In this document: one piece after another, positions 8,989 through 17,782 of the stretch | Layout of the letters: the number at the start of each line of letters is the position of its first letter | Numbering within the stretch: position 1 is the first letter of the stretch | NCBI RefSeq assembly: GCF_014897815.1 | Contig: NZ_JABUZG010000048.1 | Span: forward strand, 122,634 to 186,633 | DNA length: 64,000 bases | Direction of reading: 5' to 3' | From: Psychrobacter sp. PG1 | GTDB taxonomy: Bacteria; Pseudomonadota; Gammaproteobacteria; Pseudomonadales; Moraxellaceae | The notes under the pieces: generated by a model | What the model was told of the DNA's origin: nothing | The model's input: the letters and a program-made list of their open reading frames with translations, nothing else | Databases searched by the model: none | Made by a program: the position numbers and the translations under genes

Positions 8989-10101
8989 TTACTCTAGATT
9001 GGCGCTGTTCTGTTGTTGCAAAGCAGCATAGCCTACCAAACGTTTGCGTTCAGCCTCACTAAATAGCTGCTGTTCGATTTTATTGATTTGGGTTTGTGCT
9101 TGCGTTTTATCTGCACTTTGACTTAATAAGCGCTGTTTTTGAGCTTGATATTGGTCGAAACGTTGAGCAAAGTTAGCATCTTCTGCATCGACTTGCGCGA
9201 GGCGTGCGGCGGCTGGAGCACCTACCAGATCACGACGCATGTTATACAATTCCTGAGCCGTTGCCCCTTTTGCTTGCATCTGTTTTGTGCGATTCATCAG
9301 CTCGTTCAGATTGGCTTGCTGGGTGATACCGGCTTTGAGCGCATTATCTGGCATACGGCTAATGTAGTTCTGCCGTGTCGCCTCTTTTTGCACATCCGTT
9401 AGCTGCTGGTTTTGGTTAATTCTGACCATCTCCATACTATAATCATCATACTCCTCTTCTGCACCAAAGAAGGCGGTAATGGTTTCTTTAGTAAAATACT
9501 GCTGACGCAACTTGGCTACATCTTGCTTTTGCTGCGCGACGACATTCAGATCCAGCTCACCGCTTTTTGCCGCTTGTAATTGCAGATTACCGTAACGTCG
9601 TTCTATTTCAGGAATGGCTTTAAGATAGGTAATATATTGGTCAAATATAGCGACCGCTTGACTAGCGGCTGGCTCTGGCGTGTGGTGACGAATATAGCTT
9701 TCGACACGGGTATAAATAACCGCTTCATCTTCTTCACCCAGCGCCGACAAAAAATAATCGAATAAACGCCGTAGACCTTCAGTGACGACCAACTGCTTAT
9801 TTTCATCAATGATGATTTCGCCGTCAATTTGCGTGCCTTGTAATGAGCGCGGAAAATGCTCCAATCCAGTGACAAATAGAGACTGGTTTTGGGCGGTAGT
9901 TGTTTGCACTACTTGGCCATTATCCAGCGCAGTCGATAGAGTAGCACCAGCCTCACTAGCGAGAGCATTGGATACTGGTTGCGCTGTAGCCATACGTGTA
10001 TTATCAGGTTTGAACCACATAATCACCGCCGCAGTTATGGCTATGCTAACCACGGCGATTATAGCGATTGGTAGATAGGCTGGGCGGCGATTATTCGACA
10101 T
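8989..10101 (-). CDS. lifO: Lipase-specific foldase (steric chaperone, Lif/LipB)
   Basis: A 370-residue membrane-anchored periplasmic foldase that helps the secreted lipase reach its active fold. Residues 10-30 are a single N-terminal membrane anchor (LPIAIIAVVSIAITAAVIMW). The family signature RRLFDYFLSALGE follows near residue 110, matching the Rx1-2FDY(F/C)L(S/T)A motif. The remainder is helical and Gln-rich (QNQQLTDVQKEATRQNYISR), as in Pseudomonas and Burkholderia foldases. The gene follows the lipase on the same strand 74 bp downstream, the usual lipase-foldase operon order. Confidence 0.93.
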   Translation of the reverse strand: MSNNRRPAYLPIAIIAVVSIAITAAVIMWFKPDNTRMATAQPVSNALASEAGATLSTALDNGQVVQTTTAQNQSLFVTGLEHFPRSLQGTQIDGEIIIDENKQLVVTEGLRRLFDYFLSALGEEDEAVIYTRVESYIRHHTPEPAASQAVAIFDQYITYLKAIPEIERRYGNLQLQAAKSGELDLNVVAQQKQDVAKLRQQYFTKETITAFFGAEEEYDDYSMEMVRINQNQQLTDVQKEATRQNYISRMPDNALKAGITQQANLNELMNRTKQMQAKGATAQELYNMRRDLVGAPAAARLAQVDAEDANFAQRFDQYQAQKQRLLSQSADKTQAQTQINKIEQQLFSEAERKRLVGYAALQQQNSANLE

Positions 10102-10127
10102 AAATGAAGGTTCTTTTATAAGTCAGC

Positions 10128-10191
10128 TTAAAGGCTTATGTGTTTAAAAGCGTATGTTCTTAAAAGCTTACATTATTAAAGGTTAGCGTTT
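10128..10191. repeat. Four 16-bp imperfect tandem repeats between lipase and foldase genes
   Basis: Four units of exactly 16 bp: TTAAAGGCTTATGTGT, TTAAAAGCGTATGTTC, TTAAAAGCTTACATTA and TTAAAGGTTAGCGTTT. The last unit contains the lipase stop codon, so the array spans the gene border. Confidence 0.7.
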
Positions 10192-11252
10192 TTAAGACGA
10201 TTGACCTGAGTACGATAGATGGATTTTGGTTCAGAATCGCCCCATGCCGTCAGACCCAATACTTGATCGGCTGAATCCAAATGGTTCATTCTATAATTAT
10301 CCCGAATCACATAACCAAGACGACTTGAGCAAGCAGACACCAACCCATCATTAGACTCGCCTGCAAACGGCACGCTCGTTGCTGCTAATAAATAATCACT
10401 AGGATCAAGTGCGCTTGTTATTTGCCCAACCCCGCTGAACGAATAGTATTTGATACCGTTGACGGCAGTACTGGTCGGCTGACCACAATAGTTTTTTGGC
10501 ATTGCCGCGGGAAATTTGGCATTGAACTTAGCAGCACCATCAGTTGATAAAGCCACGAGCGCTTGCCAGCCATCTTGCTCTTGTATCTCTTTAAAACTGA
10601 TACCTGAACCCACGTCTGTAAAGCCACCAATCAAATTGAACACGCCTGAGACTAGCTGTGTTGTGACATTGGATGGATTACCTGTGGTGTTGTTTGGCTC
10701 AAGGGTGTTTTTGACAAAATCTGCCGTTTTTGACCCTTGTTCTGGGCTTGAGACTGCCGTAACTGATGCGACATATTTTGGCGCGACGCCAGCGACATAG
10801 CGGATATCTATACCGCCTTGACTGTGTCCAAATAAATTGACTTTAGGCTCACCTGAAATGGCAGTGATGGTTTTGACTTGTTGCAGCAGTTGCTCTCCGC
10901 GAATCTCACTGTTATTGACGGCTGACGTTTTGGTGGTATATACCTCTGAGCCGCCTTTCATCAACTCTTGAGGAATGCCATTGAAGTAGTCGATAACCCC
11001 AAACAAGTTAGTGAAGCCGCCAAGACCATGTGCCATAACAATTGGGTATTTTGTATCAGTATGATTTGACGTCCAGTATTTGTTGCTGACCAACTTGCAT
11101 CCGGTTGAATTAGCACAATTATAGTATTGACCAGCAGCTTGAGCCGAGGTGGTTTGTAAAGCCATTAAAAGTACACCGGCACCGATAACACCAAGTGAGG
11201 GGAGAAATGCGCTAGGCGTGAAAGCCGAAGCTAGAGAAGATTTTAGCGTCAT
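10176..11252 (-). CDS. lipA: Secreted triacylglycerol lipase, family I.1
   Basis: A 358-residue extracellular lipase hydrolysing triacylglycerol esters. A long signal peptide ends near residue 40 (TSAQAA). The oxyanion-hole motif HGLGG is at 75-79, the nucleophile Ser144 is in GHSQGG, the likely acid Asp302 is in SNDGLV and the likely base His324 is in NHLD, the arrangement of family I.1 and I.2 lipases that need a foldase. AAGGACG precedes the ATG. The foldase gene follows directly. Export would be Sec to the periplasm, then type II secretion (inferred, no such genes here). Confidence 0.95.
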   Translation of the reverse strand: MTLKSSLASAFTPSAFLPSLGVIGAGVLLMALQTTSAQAAGQYYNCANSTGCKLVSNKYWTSNHTDTKYPIVMAHGLGGFTNLFGVIDYFNGIPQELMKGGSEVYTTKTSAVNNSEIRGEQLLQQVKTITAISGEPKVNLFGHSQGGIDIRYVAGVAPKYVASVTAVSSPEQGSKTADFVKNTLEPNNTTGNPSNVTTQLVSGVFNLIGGFTDVGSGISFKEIQEQDGWQALVALSTDGAAKFNAKFPAAMPKNYCGQPTSTAVNGIKYYSFSGVGQITSALDPSDYLLAATSVPFAGESNDGLVSACSSRLGYVIRDNYRMNHLDSADQVLGLTAWGDSEPKSIYRTQVNRLKNANL

Positions 11253-11559
11253 AATAACGTCCTTGTTATCATTAATGTGGGTTATCTTTACCTCTCAAAT
11301 ACGACAGCAGAAGCGGCAAAGATTGCTGCTAATTCCTTTAGCATGCAAAATTACATTACTTATATCTTCTGTAACATTCAACTAAATTGTCAAAATATGA
11401 ATATATTATCGTGACTATAGGGTCACAACTGCCCTTACTTCGCTGTAAAGCAATTATTATCAATAATAATGATAGGTTCACTATCACTTAACGTAAAACA
11501 GCGGCGTCTTCATTTATGTTATAATTCAAGCCATTAATTCCATAACTATAAGTAATATA
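11253..11559. other. Divergent promoter region between lipA and map (307 bp)
   Basis: No reading frame is supported. A TATAAT at 11520-11525, 34 bp before the map start, is a plausible -10 for map without a good -35. The centre is AT-rich with the palindrome ATTATT-ATC-AATAAT at 11453-11467. Confidence 0.45.
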
Positions 11560-12354
11560 ATGATGATTAAAAAATCCCTTATCCAGTCCCCAGAAGCCAT
11601 AGAAAAAATGCGCGTGGCCGGTAAACTTGCCAGTGATGTCCTTGTCATGCTCGATGAGCACGTTCGAGTTGGCATCAGTACCGAGGCACTTAACCAAATC
11701 GCCCATGACTATATCGTTAATGTGCAACAGGCTATTCCTGCACCGCTTAACTACAATGGCTTCCCAAAATCAATTTGTACCTCGATTAACCATGTGGTTT
11801 GTCATGGTATTCCAGCCGAAAACAAGCTACTCAAAGATGGCGATATCATCAATATCGATGTGACCGTGATAAAAGATGGCTACTATGGCGATACCTCAAA
11901 AATGTGGATCGTTGGTAACGGCTCTATCATGGCACAGCGTATCTGCAAAGTGGCACAAGACGCCCTTTATGCTGGTATGAGTGTCGTCAAAAATGGTGCG
12001 CGTCTAGGTGATGTCGGCGCTGCTATCCAAGCAGTGGTCGAGCCTGAGCGTTTCAGTATCGTCCGCGAGTTCTGTGGTCACGGCATTAGTAATGAGTTTC
12101 ACCATGAGCCGCAAGTCATGCACTATGGCAAAAAAGGCACAGGCTTTGAGCTAAAAACAGGCATGACCTTTACCATCGAGCCGATGATTAACCAAGGTAC
12201 ATGGCAAACCAAGATTTTGCCTGACGAATGGACGGCGATTACTAAAGACCGTAAGCTGTCAGCACAGTGGGAGCATACGATGGTCGTGACCGATAATGGC
12301 TGTGAGGTGTTTACCACTCGCCCTGAAGAAGATTTAAGTTTTTTGACCCAGTAA
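11560..12354 (+). CDS. map: Methionine aminopeptidase, type I
   Basis: A 264-residue cytosolic metalloprotease that removes the initiator methionine from nascent proteins. The family's metal and substrate ligands are all visible in order: NHVVCHGIP (substrate His), NIDVTVIKDGYYGDTS (two Asp), HGISNEFHHEP (His), FTIEPM (Glu) and WEHTMVV (Glu). Length matches the family. It starts the map-glnD run on the plus strand and is closed by a strong terminator, so glnD has its own promoter. The MMIKKS start is used; the second ATG three bases later is equally possible. Confidence 0.95.
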   Translation: MMIKKSLIQSPEAIEKMRVAGKLASDVLVMLDEHVRVGISTEALNQIAHDYIVNVQQAIPAPLNYNGFPKSICTSINHVVCHGIPAENKLLKDGDIINIDVTVIKDGYYGDTSKMWIVGNGSIMAQRICKVAQDALYAGMSVVKNGARLGDVGAAIQAVVEPERFSIVREFCGHGISNEFHHEPQVMHYGKKGTGFELKTGMTFTIEPMINQGTWQTKILPDEWTAITKDRKLSAQWEHTMVVTDNGCEVFTTRPEEDLSFLTQ

Positions 12355-12360
12355 TATCAA

Positions 12361-12388
12361 AAAAGATCGCCTAGGCGGTCTTTTTTTT
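12361..12388 (+). terminator. Rho-independent terminator after map
   Basis: A short GC-rich hairpin (GATCGCC-TA-GGCGGTC) followed by eight T, seven bases after the map stop. Confidence 0.85.
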
Positions 12389-12569
12389 GGCCAATAATTA
12401 GGTCGTATTGAGTATTGTGCTCACCCACTTTTTATCTTTATACTCTGATGACTTAATAACTTATATTGGTAACTTATATTTGTGGCTTTTATCAGCTACC
12501 AGCACACTGGTGATTCTACGCTTTTCAGCTGAAACGTTTTATTTTTAAACTCTTAACGGGATAACACTC

Positions 12570-15332
12570 ATGTTTACTTGTGATGTCGCTTCTATCGATC
12601 TGACACCTTTACCTCTATTATCAAAAGATATAGCGACAAACGCGTCACTGCTAGCGGACACCCCTGTCACTGAAAAGTCGCTACTGGGTATTCCTCACTG
12701 GTTGACTCAAATTAATCAGGATGTTAACCGTGCACTTGAACGCGGTGTCAATATTCGTCAATTGGTGGCGGCACGCTCTGGTGCGATTGACGAATTGCTG
12801 ATTGCCTTGTTCAACTGGTTTGAGCTGGATAAAACAGATTTGGCTTTATTTGCCACAGGCGGTTATGGTCGCGGCGAGCTGTCGCTTTATTCAGACATCG
12901 ACATTTTATTGCTCTCCCCTGATGAGATTGGCGCTGATGCCAGTGGGAAAATAGATCGGTTGGTGGCGCTATTGTGGGATATAGGATTAGAGCCTGCTCT
13001 CTCGGTACGTAGTGTTAATGACGCTTTAGAAGCGTCGCTCGATCATACCATTGCCAGTGCCCAGCTAGAAGCTCGGCTATTAATTGGTAATGAGGCTTTA
13101 CAGGATGTGCCCGTTCAAATTGTCAATAAACAGTGGTCGCCGCGTGAGTTTTTTGAAGTAAAAATCGCAGAAGCGAAAGCGCGATACTTACAGCACAATG
13201 CCACCGAGTATAACCTTGAACCCAATATAAAAACCGCCCCTGGTGGTCTACGCGATATTCATATCATCGGCTGGGTAACCAAACGCTATTTTCGAGTGGG
13301 TAAGCTGTATGACTTAGTACAACAAAACTTTTTGACTGAAAAAGAGTTCGATGAGCTGAACTTTGCAGAAGGTTATTTATGGCAAATACGTCATTATCTG
13401 CATGTATTGACTGGTCGCAACGAAAACAAGCTGCTGTTTGATTATCAGCGTGAAATTGCCCAGTTGATGGGTTATGAGACGCAGCCAGACGATCAGCCAA
13501 ATGCCGCAGTCGAGCGTTTTATGCGCGACTATTATCGCTGTGCCATGCAGATATCGACGCTGTCTGAGATGCTGACCAATCACTACTACGAGACGATTAT
13601 AGAGCCGCAGTTGCCTGATGATGAGCGTCCAAAAAAACAGCCAATCAATGCGCGCTTTAACCAAGTTGGTGACCAAATCGCCATGGCGCATCATCGGGTT
13701 TTTGCTCAGCATCCTGACTCTATCCTAGAGATGTTTTTACTGATGGGTCAGTACGGTATCAAAAACGTGCGCACTCATACGTTGCGTGCGCTAAAAATCG
13801 CCGCGCGTGGCATCGATCAAGTCTACCGTGATAACCCCGCTCACCAAGCGCTCTTTTTAGCCAATTTAAAAGAGCAGAATTATCTGTTTCATCGCCTGCG
13901 TGCCATGAATCGCTATGGCGTCTTAGGCAGCTACATTCCTGCGTTCGCCCAAGTGACCGGTCTGATGCAATATGATTTATTTCACCGTTACACGGTTGAT
14001 GCGCATACCTTATTTTTGATTCGGATTTTGCATCGCTTCACCGACCCACGGTTTTATGAAGATTTTCCACTGGTCAGCTCTATCTTTCAGCGTATCGAGC
14101 GCAAGGAAATCTTGGTACTGGCCGCCATGTTCCATGATATTGCCAAAGGTCGCGGTGGCAACCATAGTGAGCTTGGTCAAACCGAGTCGACTGAATTTTG
14201 TTTGGCGCATGGTATGAGTCTGGCAGATGCCAATTTGGTCGGTTGGCTCACTCGCTATCATTTATTGATGTCGATGACTGCTCAGAAAAAAGACATCTCA
14301 GATCCAGAAGTGGTCACTATTTTTGCCAATTTAGTCGGTAATGTCACCCACCTCAATCATTTATATGTGCTCACTGTTGCGGATATGAATGCGACCAATC
14401 CACAGTTGTGGAACAGCTGGCGTGCCACATTAATGAAACAGTTATACTCACAAACTCGGCGCATTTTGCGCGCTGATATCGATGCACCTACTAATCGCCA
14501 AGATATGATCAGGGCCACACGCACCCAAGCATTAGCGATGCTCGATAGTGTCAACAATCAACACATGAATCGTGATGAAGTCTTGAGGCTATGGGATGAT
14601 TTGGGTGATGAATATTTCTTGAGAGAAATTCCTGAAGACATCTTATGGCATACCGAGGCCATTTTGAACCATCCGCCGATTGGTCTTGCTTCTAATGCAG
14701 ATAGCCCGCCATTGGTGGTATTACGTGAGCATCGTGAGTTGGCCCTTGATGCGGTACAGGTCTTTGTTTATACCCAAGATCAGACGAACCTGTTTGCAGT
14801 CACCATGGCTGTATTCGATCAAATGAACTTGGATGTTTTAGACGCCCGTATCATTACTGCTACCCGCGATTTTGCTTTGGACTCCTATGTACTGCTCGAT
14901 CCCAGTGGCACACTATTGGTCGATGAGGACAGTCAACAAGAGCTCAAACAGCGCTTAATCAATGCTTTTAAAGACCCGACATTACTGAAACTTACCAATA
15001 AGCGCATACCGCGTCAGCTTAGACATTTTGAAGTAACCACGGTGATTAATTTTGAGTTTAATGAGGCTTCTGATCAGCATATTATGAGCTTAGAAACCCT
15101 TGATCAGCCGGGACTATTGGCAAGAGTAGGACAGGTATTTTTGCAGGAGAAAATTGAGGTACATGCGGCGCGTATCACCACTTTGGGCGAACGTGCAGAA
15201 GATATGTTTTATATCAGCGATCAAAATGATGAACCGCTATCTGCTGCTAGACTTGAAGCGCTACGATCCGCTTTGATGGCAAGTCTCAGTATGCAAAGAG
15301 AGCAGCCTGCTGCTTACAGCAAATGTGATTGA
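12570..15332 (+). CDS. glnD: [Protein-PII] uridylyltransferase / uridylyl-removing enzyme
   Basis: A 920-residue nitrogen sensor that uridylylates and de-uridylylates PII proteins according to glutamine level. An N-terminal nucleotidyltransferase domain carries GGYGRGELSLYSDIDILLLS (G-G-Y-G-R-G-E and the DxD metal pair). A central HD hydrolase domain carries MFHDIAKGRGGNHSELG. Two C-terminal ACT domains start near DAVQVFVYTQDQTNLFAVT and LETLDQPGLLARVGQVF and would bind glutamine. Length is typical. TAACGGG lies 10 bases before the ATG as a weak ribosome binding site. Confidence 0.95.
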   Translation: MFTCDVASIDLTPLPLLSKDIATNASLLADTPVTEKSLLGIPHWLTQINQDVNRALERGVNIRQLVAARSGAIDELLIALFNWFELDKTDLALFATGGYGRGELSLYSDIDILLLSPDEIGADASGKIDRLVALLWDIGLEPALSVRSVNDALEASLDHTIASAQLEARLLIGNEALQDVPVQIVNKQWSPREFFEVKIAEAKARYLQHNATEYNLEPNIKTAPGGLRDIHIIGWVTKRYFRVGKLYDLVQQNFLTEKEFDELNFAEGYLWQIRHYLHVLTGRNENKLLFDYQREIAQLMGYETQPDDQPNAAVERFMRDYYRCAMQISTLSEMLTNHYYETIIEPQLPDDERPKKQPINARFNQVGDQIAMAHHRVFAQHPDSILEMFLLMGQYGIKNVRTHTLRALKIAARGIDQVYRDNPAHQALFLANLKEQNYLFHRLRAMNRYGVLGSYIPAFAQVTGLMQYDLFHRYTVDAHTLFLIRILHRFTDPRFYEDFPLVSSIFQRIERKEILVLAAMFHDIAKGRGGNHSELGQTESTEFCLAHGMSLADANLVGWLTRYHLLMSMTAQKKDISDPEVVTIFANLVGNVTHLNHLYVLTVADMNATNPQLWNSWRATLMKQLYSQTRRILRADIDAPTNRQDMIRATRTQALAMLDSVNNQHMNRDEVLRLWDDLGDEYFLREIPEDILWHTEAILNHPPIGLASNADSPPLVVLREHRELALDAVQVFVYTQDQTNLFAVTMAVFDQMNLDVLDARIITATRDFALDSYVLLDPSGTLLVDEDSQQELKQRLINAFKDPTLLKLTNKRIPRQLRHFEVTTVINFEFNEASDQHIMSLETLDQPGLLARVGQVFLQEKIEVHAARITTLGERAEDMFYISDQNDEPLSAARLEALRSALMASLSMQREQPAAYSKCD

Positions 15333-15427
15333 ACAAATGGGCTTACAAGATAAGTCTAAGATAAATACTCGGCGTGTATCATCCATTCATTGATGGCATG
15401 CTTTGTATTTTTTAACCCGTTAATATC

Positions 15428-15453
15428 AAAAGCACCTTTTATAAGGTGCTTTT
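15428..15453. terminator. Bidirectional terminator between glnD and the opposing gene
   Basis: AAAAGCACCTT-TTAT-AAGGTGCTTTT is a perfect hairpin with A and T tracts on both sides, so it can serve glnD (plus) and the converging minus-strand gene whose stop lies in its right arm. Confidence 0.85.
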
Positions 15454-16110
15454 ATATATCATTTCGCTAGCGTGCTCATTGAGCTCATCATCCGCAAGAT
15501 CTGGTGGCAGAATCTCTGCTTCAATCTGTTTTTGCGTCAGTATTAAGCGCCCAGCGTTGACCTCTTTTTGCAGCAAACAATGTAAACTTGCTAAATGAAA
15601 ATCTCTGCCAAAACACTCATAGATTTGTCTTAGAGAAATAGGCGATTTGGCATGCACATCGGGATAAAGGCTGTCCTCTGCTAAGATAATCATCTCATTC
15701 AGTGCCTCTTCACGCATCAACTCATCTTTATCGATTTTACGTTGCAAGCTGTCTGCCATTCGACTTTTGGACGCGAGCATGGCCACAAAAATCACTGTCT
15801 GTAAGACAAATAAGGCAATATATTGCCATAAGGGTAGTAAAATACCGAGCTGATTGCTAAGCAACATCAGCACCATCGCAACGATCACGTAACTGACCAG
15901 TTGCCACAGTAACCACATCATCAAGCTGTTTTCACCGTACCAAAACATTTTTCGTTCTTTATGGCTAATTAATTGCTGGCGAGCTTGCCACCAGCTTTGC
16001 TCCCGCTGTTTTAATAGCTCGTAGAATTTGGCTCGCTGTTGCGCATCATCAAAATTTTCATCTTGAATGCCTGTCGCGTTAAGATCATTAGTTTTTGAGA
16101 TACTAGGCAT
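15439..16110 (-). CDS. Unknown protein with two membrane segments
   Basis: A 223-residue protein of unknown function. A charged N-terminal region (QQRAKFYELLKQREQSWWQA) precedes two adjacent hydrophobic segments at roughly residues 62-84 (MMWLLWQLVSYVIVAMVLML) and 88-110 (GILLPLWQYIALFVLQTVIF). The C-terminal 110 residues are soluble, acidic and helical, ending LADDELNEHASEM. I recognise no domain. It stands alone on the minus strand between glnD and dapC, and shares the terminator with glnD. Confidence 0.7.
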   Translation of the reverse strand: MPSISKTNDLNATGIQDENFDDAQQRAKFYELLKQREQSWWQARQQLISHKERKMFWYGENSLMMWLLWQLVSYVIVAMVLMLLSNQLGILLPLWQYIALFVLQTVIFVAMLASKSRMADSLQRKIDKDELMREEALNEMIILAEDSLYPDVHAKSPISLRQIYECFGRDFHLASLHCLLQKEVNAGRLILTQKQIEAEILPPDLADDELNEHASEMIYKSTL

Positions 16111-16367
16111 ATCAAATTATCCTCACCATAATCTATCATTAGGGCTGACAGCAGTTTTTTGTATTGTTATAAGTTATCAATTGATAAGCTTTTTTTAGGA
16201 TTTTTAAATCTGTGACGGCTTCATTAGTTATTATAATTTATGGTTAAATAGCTAAGCAGCTTGAGCATGAGAAGTAAAAGACAAAAAATAAGAGAAGTGC
16301 TACACTGCTTAAATGTAATTTTTCTTTATAACTTTATTATTAATTGTCTATTATAGTTACCCTACTT

Positions 16368-17624
16368 ATGAATCACAACTTAACGTACCTGCATCCTTAC
16401 CCTTTTGCAAAGATGGCAACATTGCTTGCTAACAGTGTGCCAGCCCATGACTACAGTGAAATCAAGCTCGGTATTGGTGAACCAAAACATGAGCCACCAG
16501 CGTTCGTGCTGGACGTACTACGTGAAAATTTGGACAAAATAAGTCGTTATCCAACGACTAATGGCATGTTTGAGCTGCGCCAAACCATCGCGCATTGGCT
16601 AGAAAAATGCTTCTTTTTGAACCATGTCGATGCCAATACGCAAGTATTGCCAGTAATGGGCACACGCGAGGCTATTTTTAGTCTGGTACAAGCAGTCGTT
16701 GATCATAAAGTAAGCGATACAGAGAGTAGTCCGCTGTCTGGCTCTGACCCGTTATCTGCCGTTTCTCCTATGACTGCTCCTACAATAGTCATGCCCAACC
16801 CTTTTTACCAAATATATGAGGGTGCAGCGATACTGGCGCAAGCCGAGCCTTATTTTGTTCCTTGCACACTGGACGATGACTTTAAAGGTAACTATCGCGC
16901 CGTACCAAAAGATGTTTGGGCGCGCACGCAGTTGCTGTTTGTTTGTAGTCCGAACAATCCGACGGGCTCGGTCATGACGATGGAGGATTGGGAGTATCTC
17001 ATTCGTCTGTCAGATCAGTACGATTTTATTATTGCCAGTGACGAGTGCTATAGCGAGCTGTATTTTGATACGGCGCCGATTGGATTATTGCAAGCCTGTG
17101 CTGCCCTCGGTCGTCATGATTTCAAAAATTGTATTGTCTTTCACTCTTTATCTAAGCGTTCAAATCTGCCTGGTTTGCGCTCAGGGTTTGTGGCAGGTGA
17201 TGCCAATATTTTACAAGCTTACCTGCAATATCGTACGTATCAAGGCTGTGCGATGCCGATACCACATCAGCTCGCCTCGATCGCTGCATGGCAAGATGAA
17301 AAGCATGTGGCACACAATCGCGCTCTGTATCAAGAAAAATTTGCCTTGTGGATGTCTGAGCTTGGTGAACTACTAGAGTTACGAATGCCTGAGGCTGGAT
17401 TTTACTTTTGGATAAAAGTCCCTGAGCCGTTCGATGGGGATGATGAGCGGTTCGTCAAAGCACTGTACGAGCAGGCCAATATTCATGCACTAGCAGGGCG
17501 CTATCTATCACGTGATATTGATGGCAAAAACCCTGGGCAAGGCTATGTGCGCATTGCGCTCGTTGCGAGTGTTGATGAGAGCCGTAAAGCAATAAACCGT
17601 ATTCGAAAATTACTAGGCGCATAA
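16368..17624 (+). CDS. dapC: Succinyldiaminopimelate transaminase
   Basis: A 418-residue fold-type I PLP aminotransferase of the lysine/diaminopimelate pathway. The PLP-binding lysine lies in FHSLSKRSNLPGLRSGF, and the family motifs CSPNNPTG, ASDECYSELYF and GYVRIALV are present. A Ser/Pro-rich insert (DTESSPLSGSDPLSAVS) near residue 120 is unusual. The longest frame begins with TTG at 16344; I use the ATG at 16368, whose N-terminus MNHNLTYLHPYPFAKM fits the DapC family (LxPYPFxxL). Neighbouring map and glnD fit the common proteobacterial order map-glnD-dapC. Specificity among close aminotransferases is inferred from that context. Confidence 0.88.
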   Translation: MNHNLTYLHPYPFAKMATLLANSVPAHDYSEIKLGIGEPKHEPPAFVLDVLRENLDKISRYPTTNGMFELRQTIAHWLEKCFFLNHVDANTQVLPVMGTREAIFSLVQAVVDHKVSDTESSPLSGSDPLSAVSPMTAPTIVMPNPFYQIYEGAAILAQAEPYFVPCTLDDDFKGNYRAVPKDVWARTQLLFVCSPNNPTGSVMTMEDWEYLIRLSDQYDFIIASDECYSELYFDTAPIGLLQACAALGRHDFKNCIVFHSLSKRSNLPGLRSGFVAGDANILQAYLQYRTYQGCAMPIPHQLASIAAWQDEKHVAHNRALYQEKFALWMSELGELLELRMPEAGFYFWIKVPEPFDGDDERFVKALYEQANIHALAGRYLSRDIDGKNPGQGYVRIALVASVDESRKAINRIRKLLGA

Positions 17625-17662
17625 GCAGTCGCTTTATAAACAAAATCTTTCAAAAAAACAGC

Positions 17663-17707
17663 AACCTCTAATAGCCACAACATTACTGTGGTTATTAGAG
17701 GTTTTTT
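17663..17707 (+). terminator. Rho-independent terminator after dapC
   Basis: A long hairpin (AACCTCTAATAGCCACA ... TGTGGTTATTAGAGGTT, one mismatch) followed by a T run. Confidence 0.9.
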
Positions 17708-17782
17708 GCTTTAATAATGCTATAGTGAAGTGTCTTTTATCATCGATTATCTTTTACCAAATATGCCATCAAGGATGATGCC

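Noticed and set aside
11453..11467. Fur-box-like AT palindrome between lipA and map
   Set aside because: ATTATT-ATC-AATAAT has too few matches to GATAATGATAATCATTATC, and neither gene is an iron gene.
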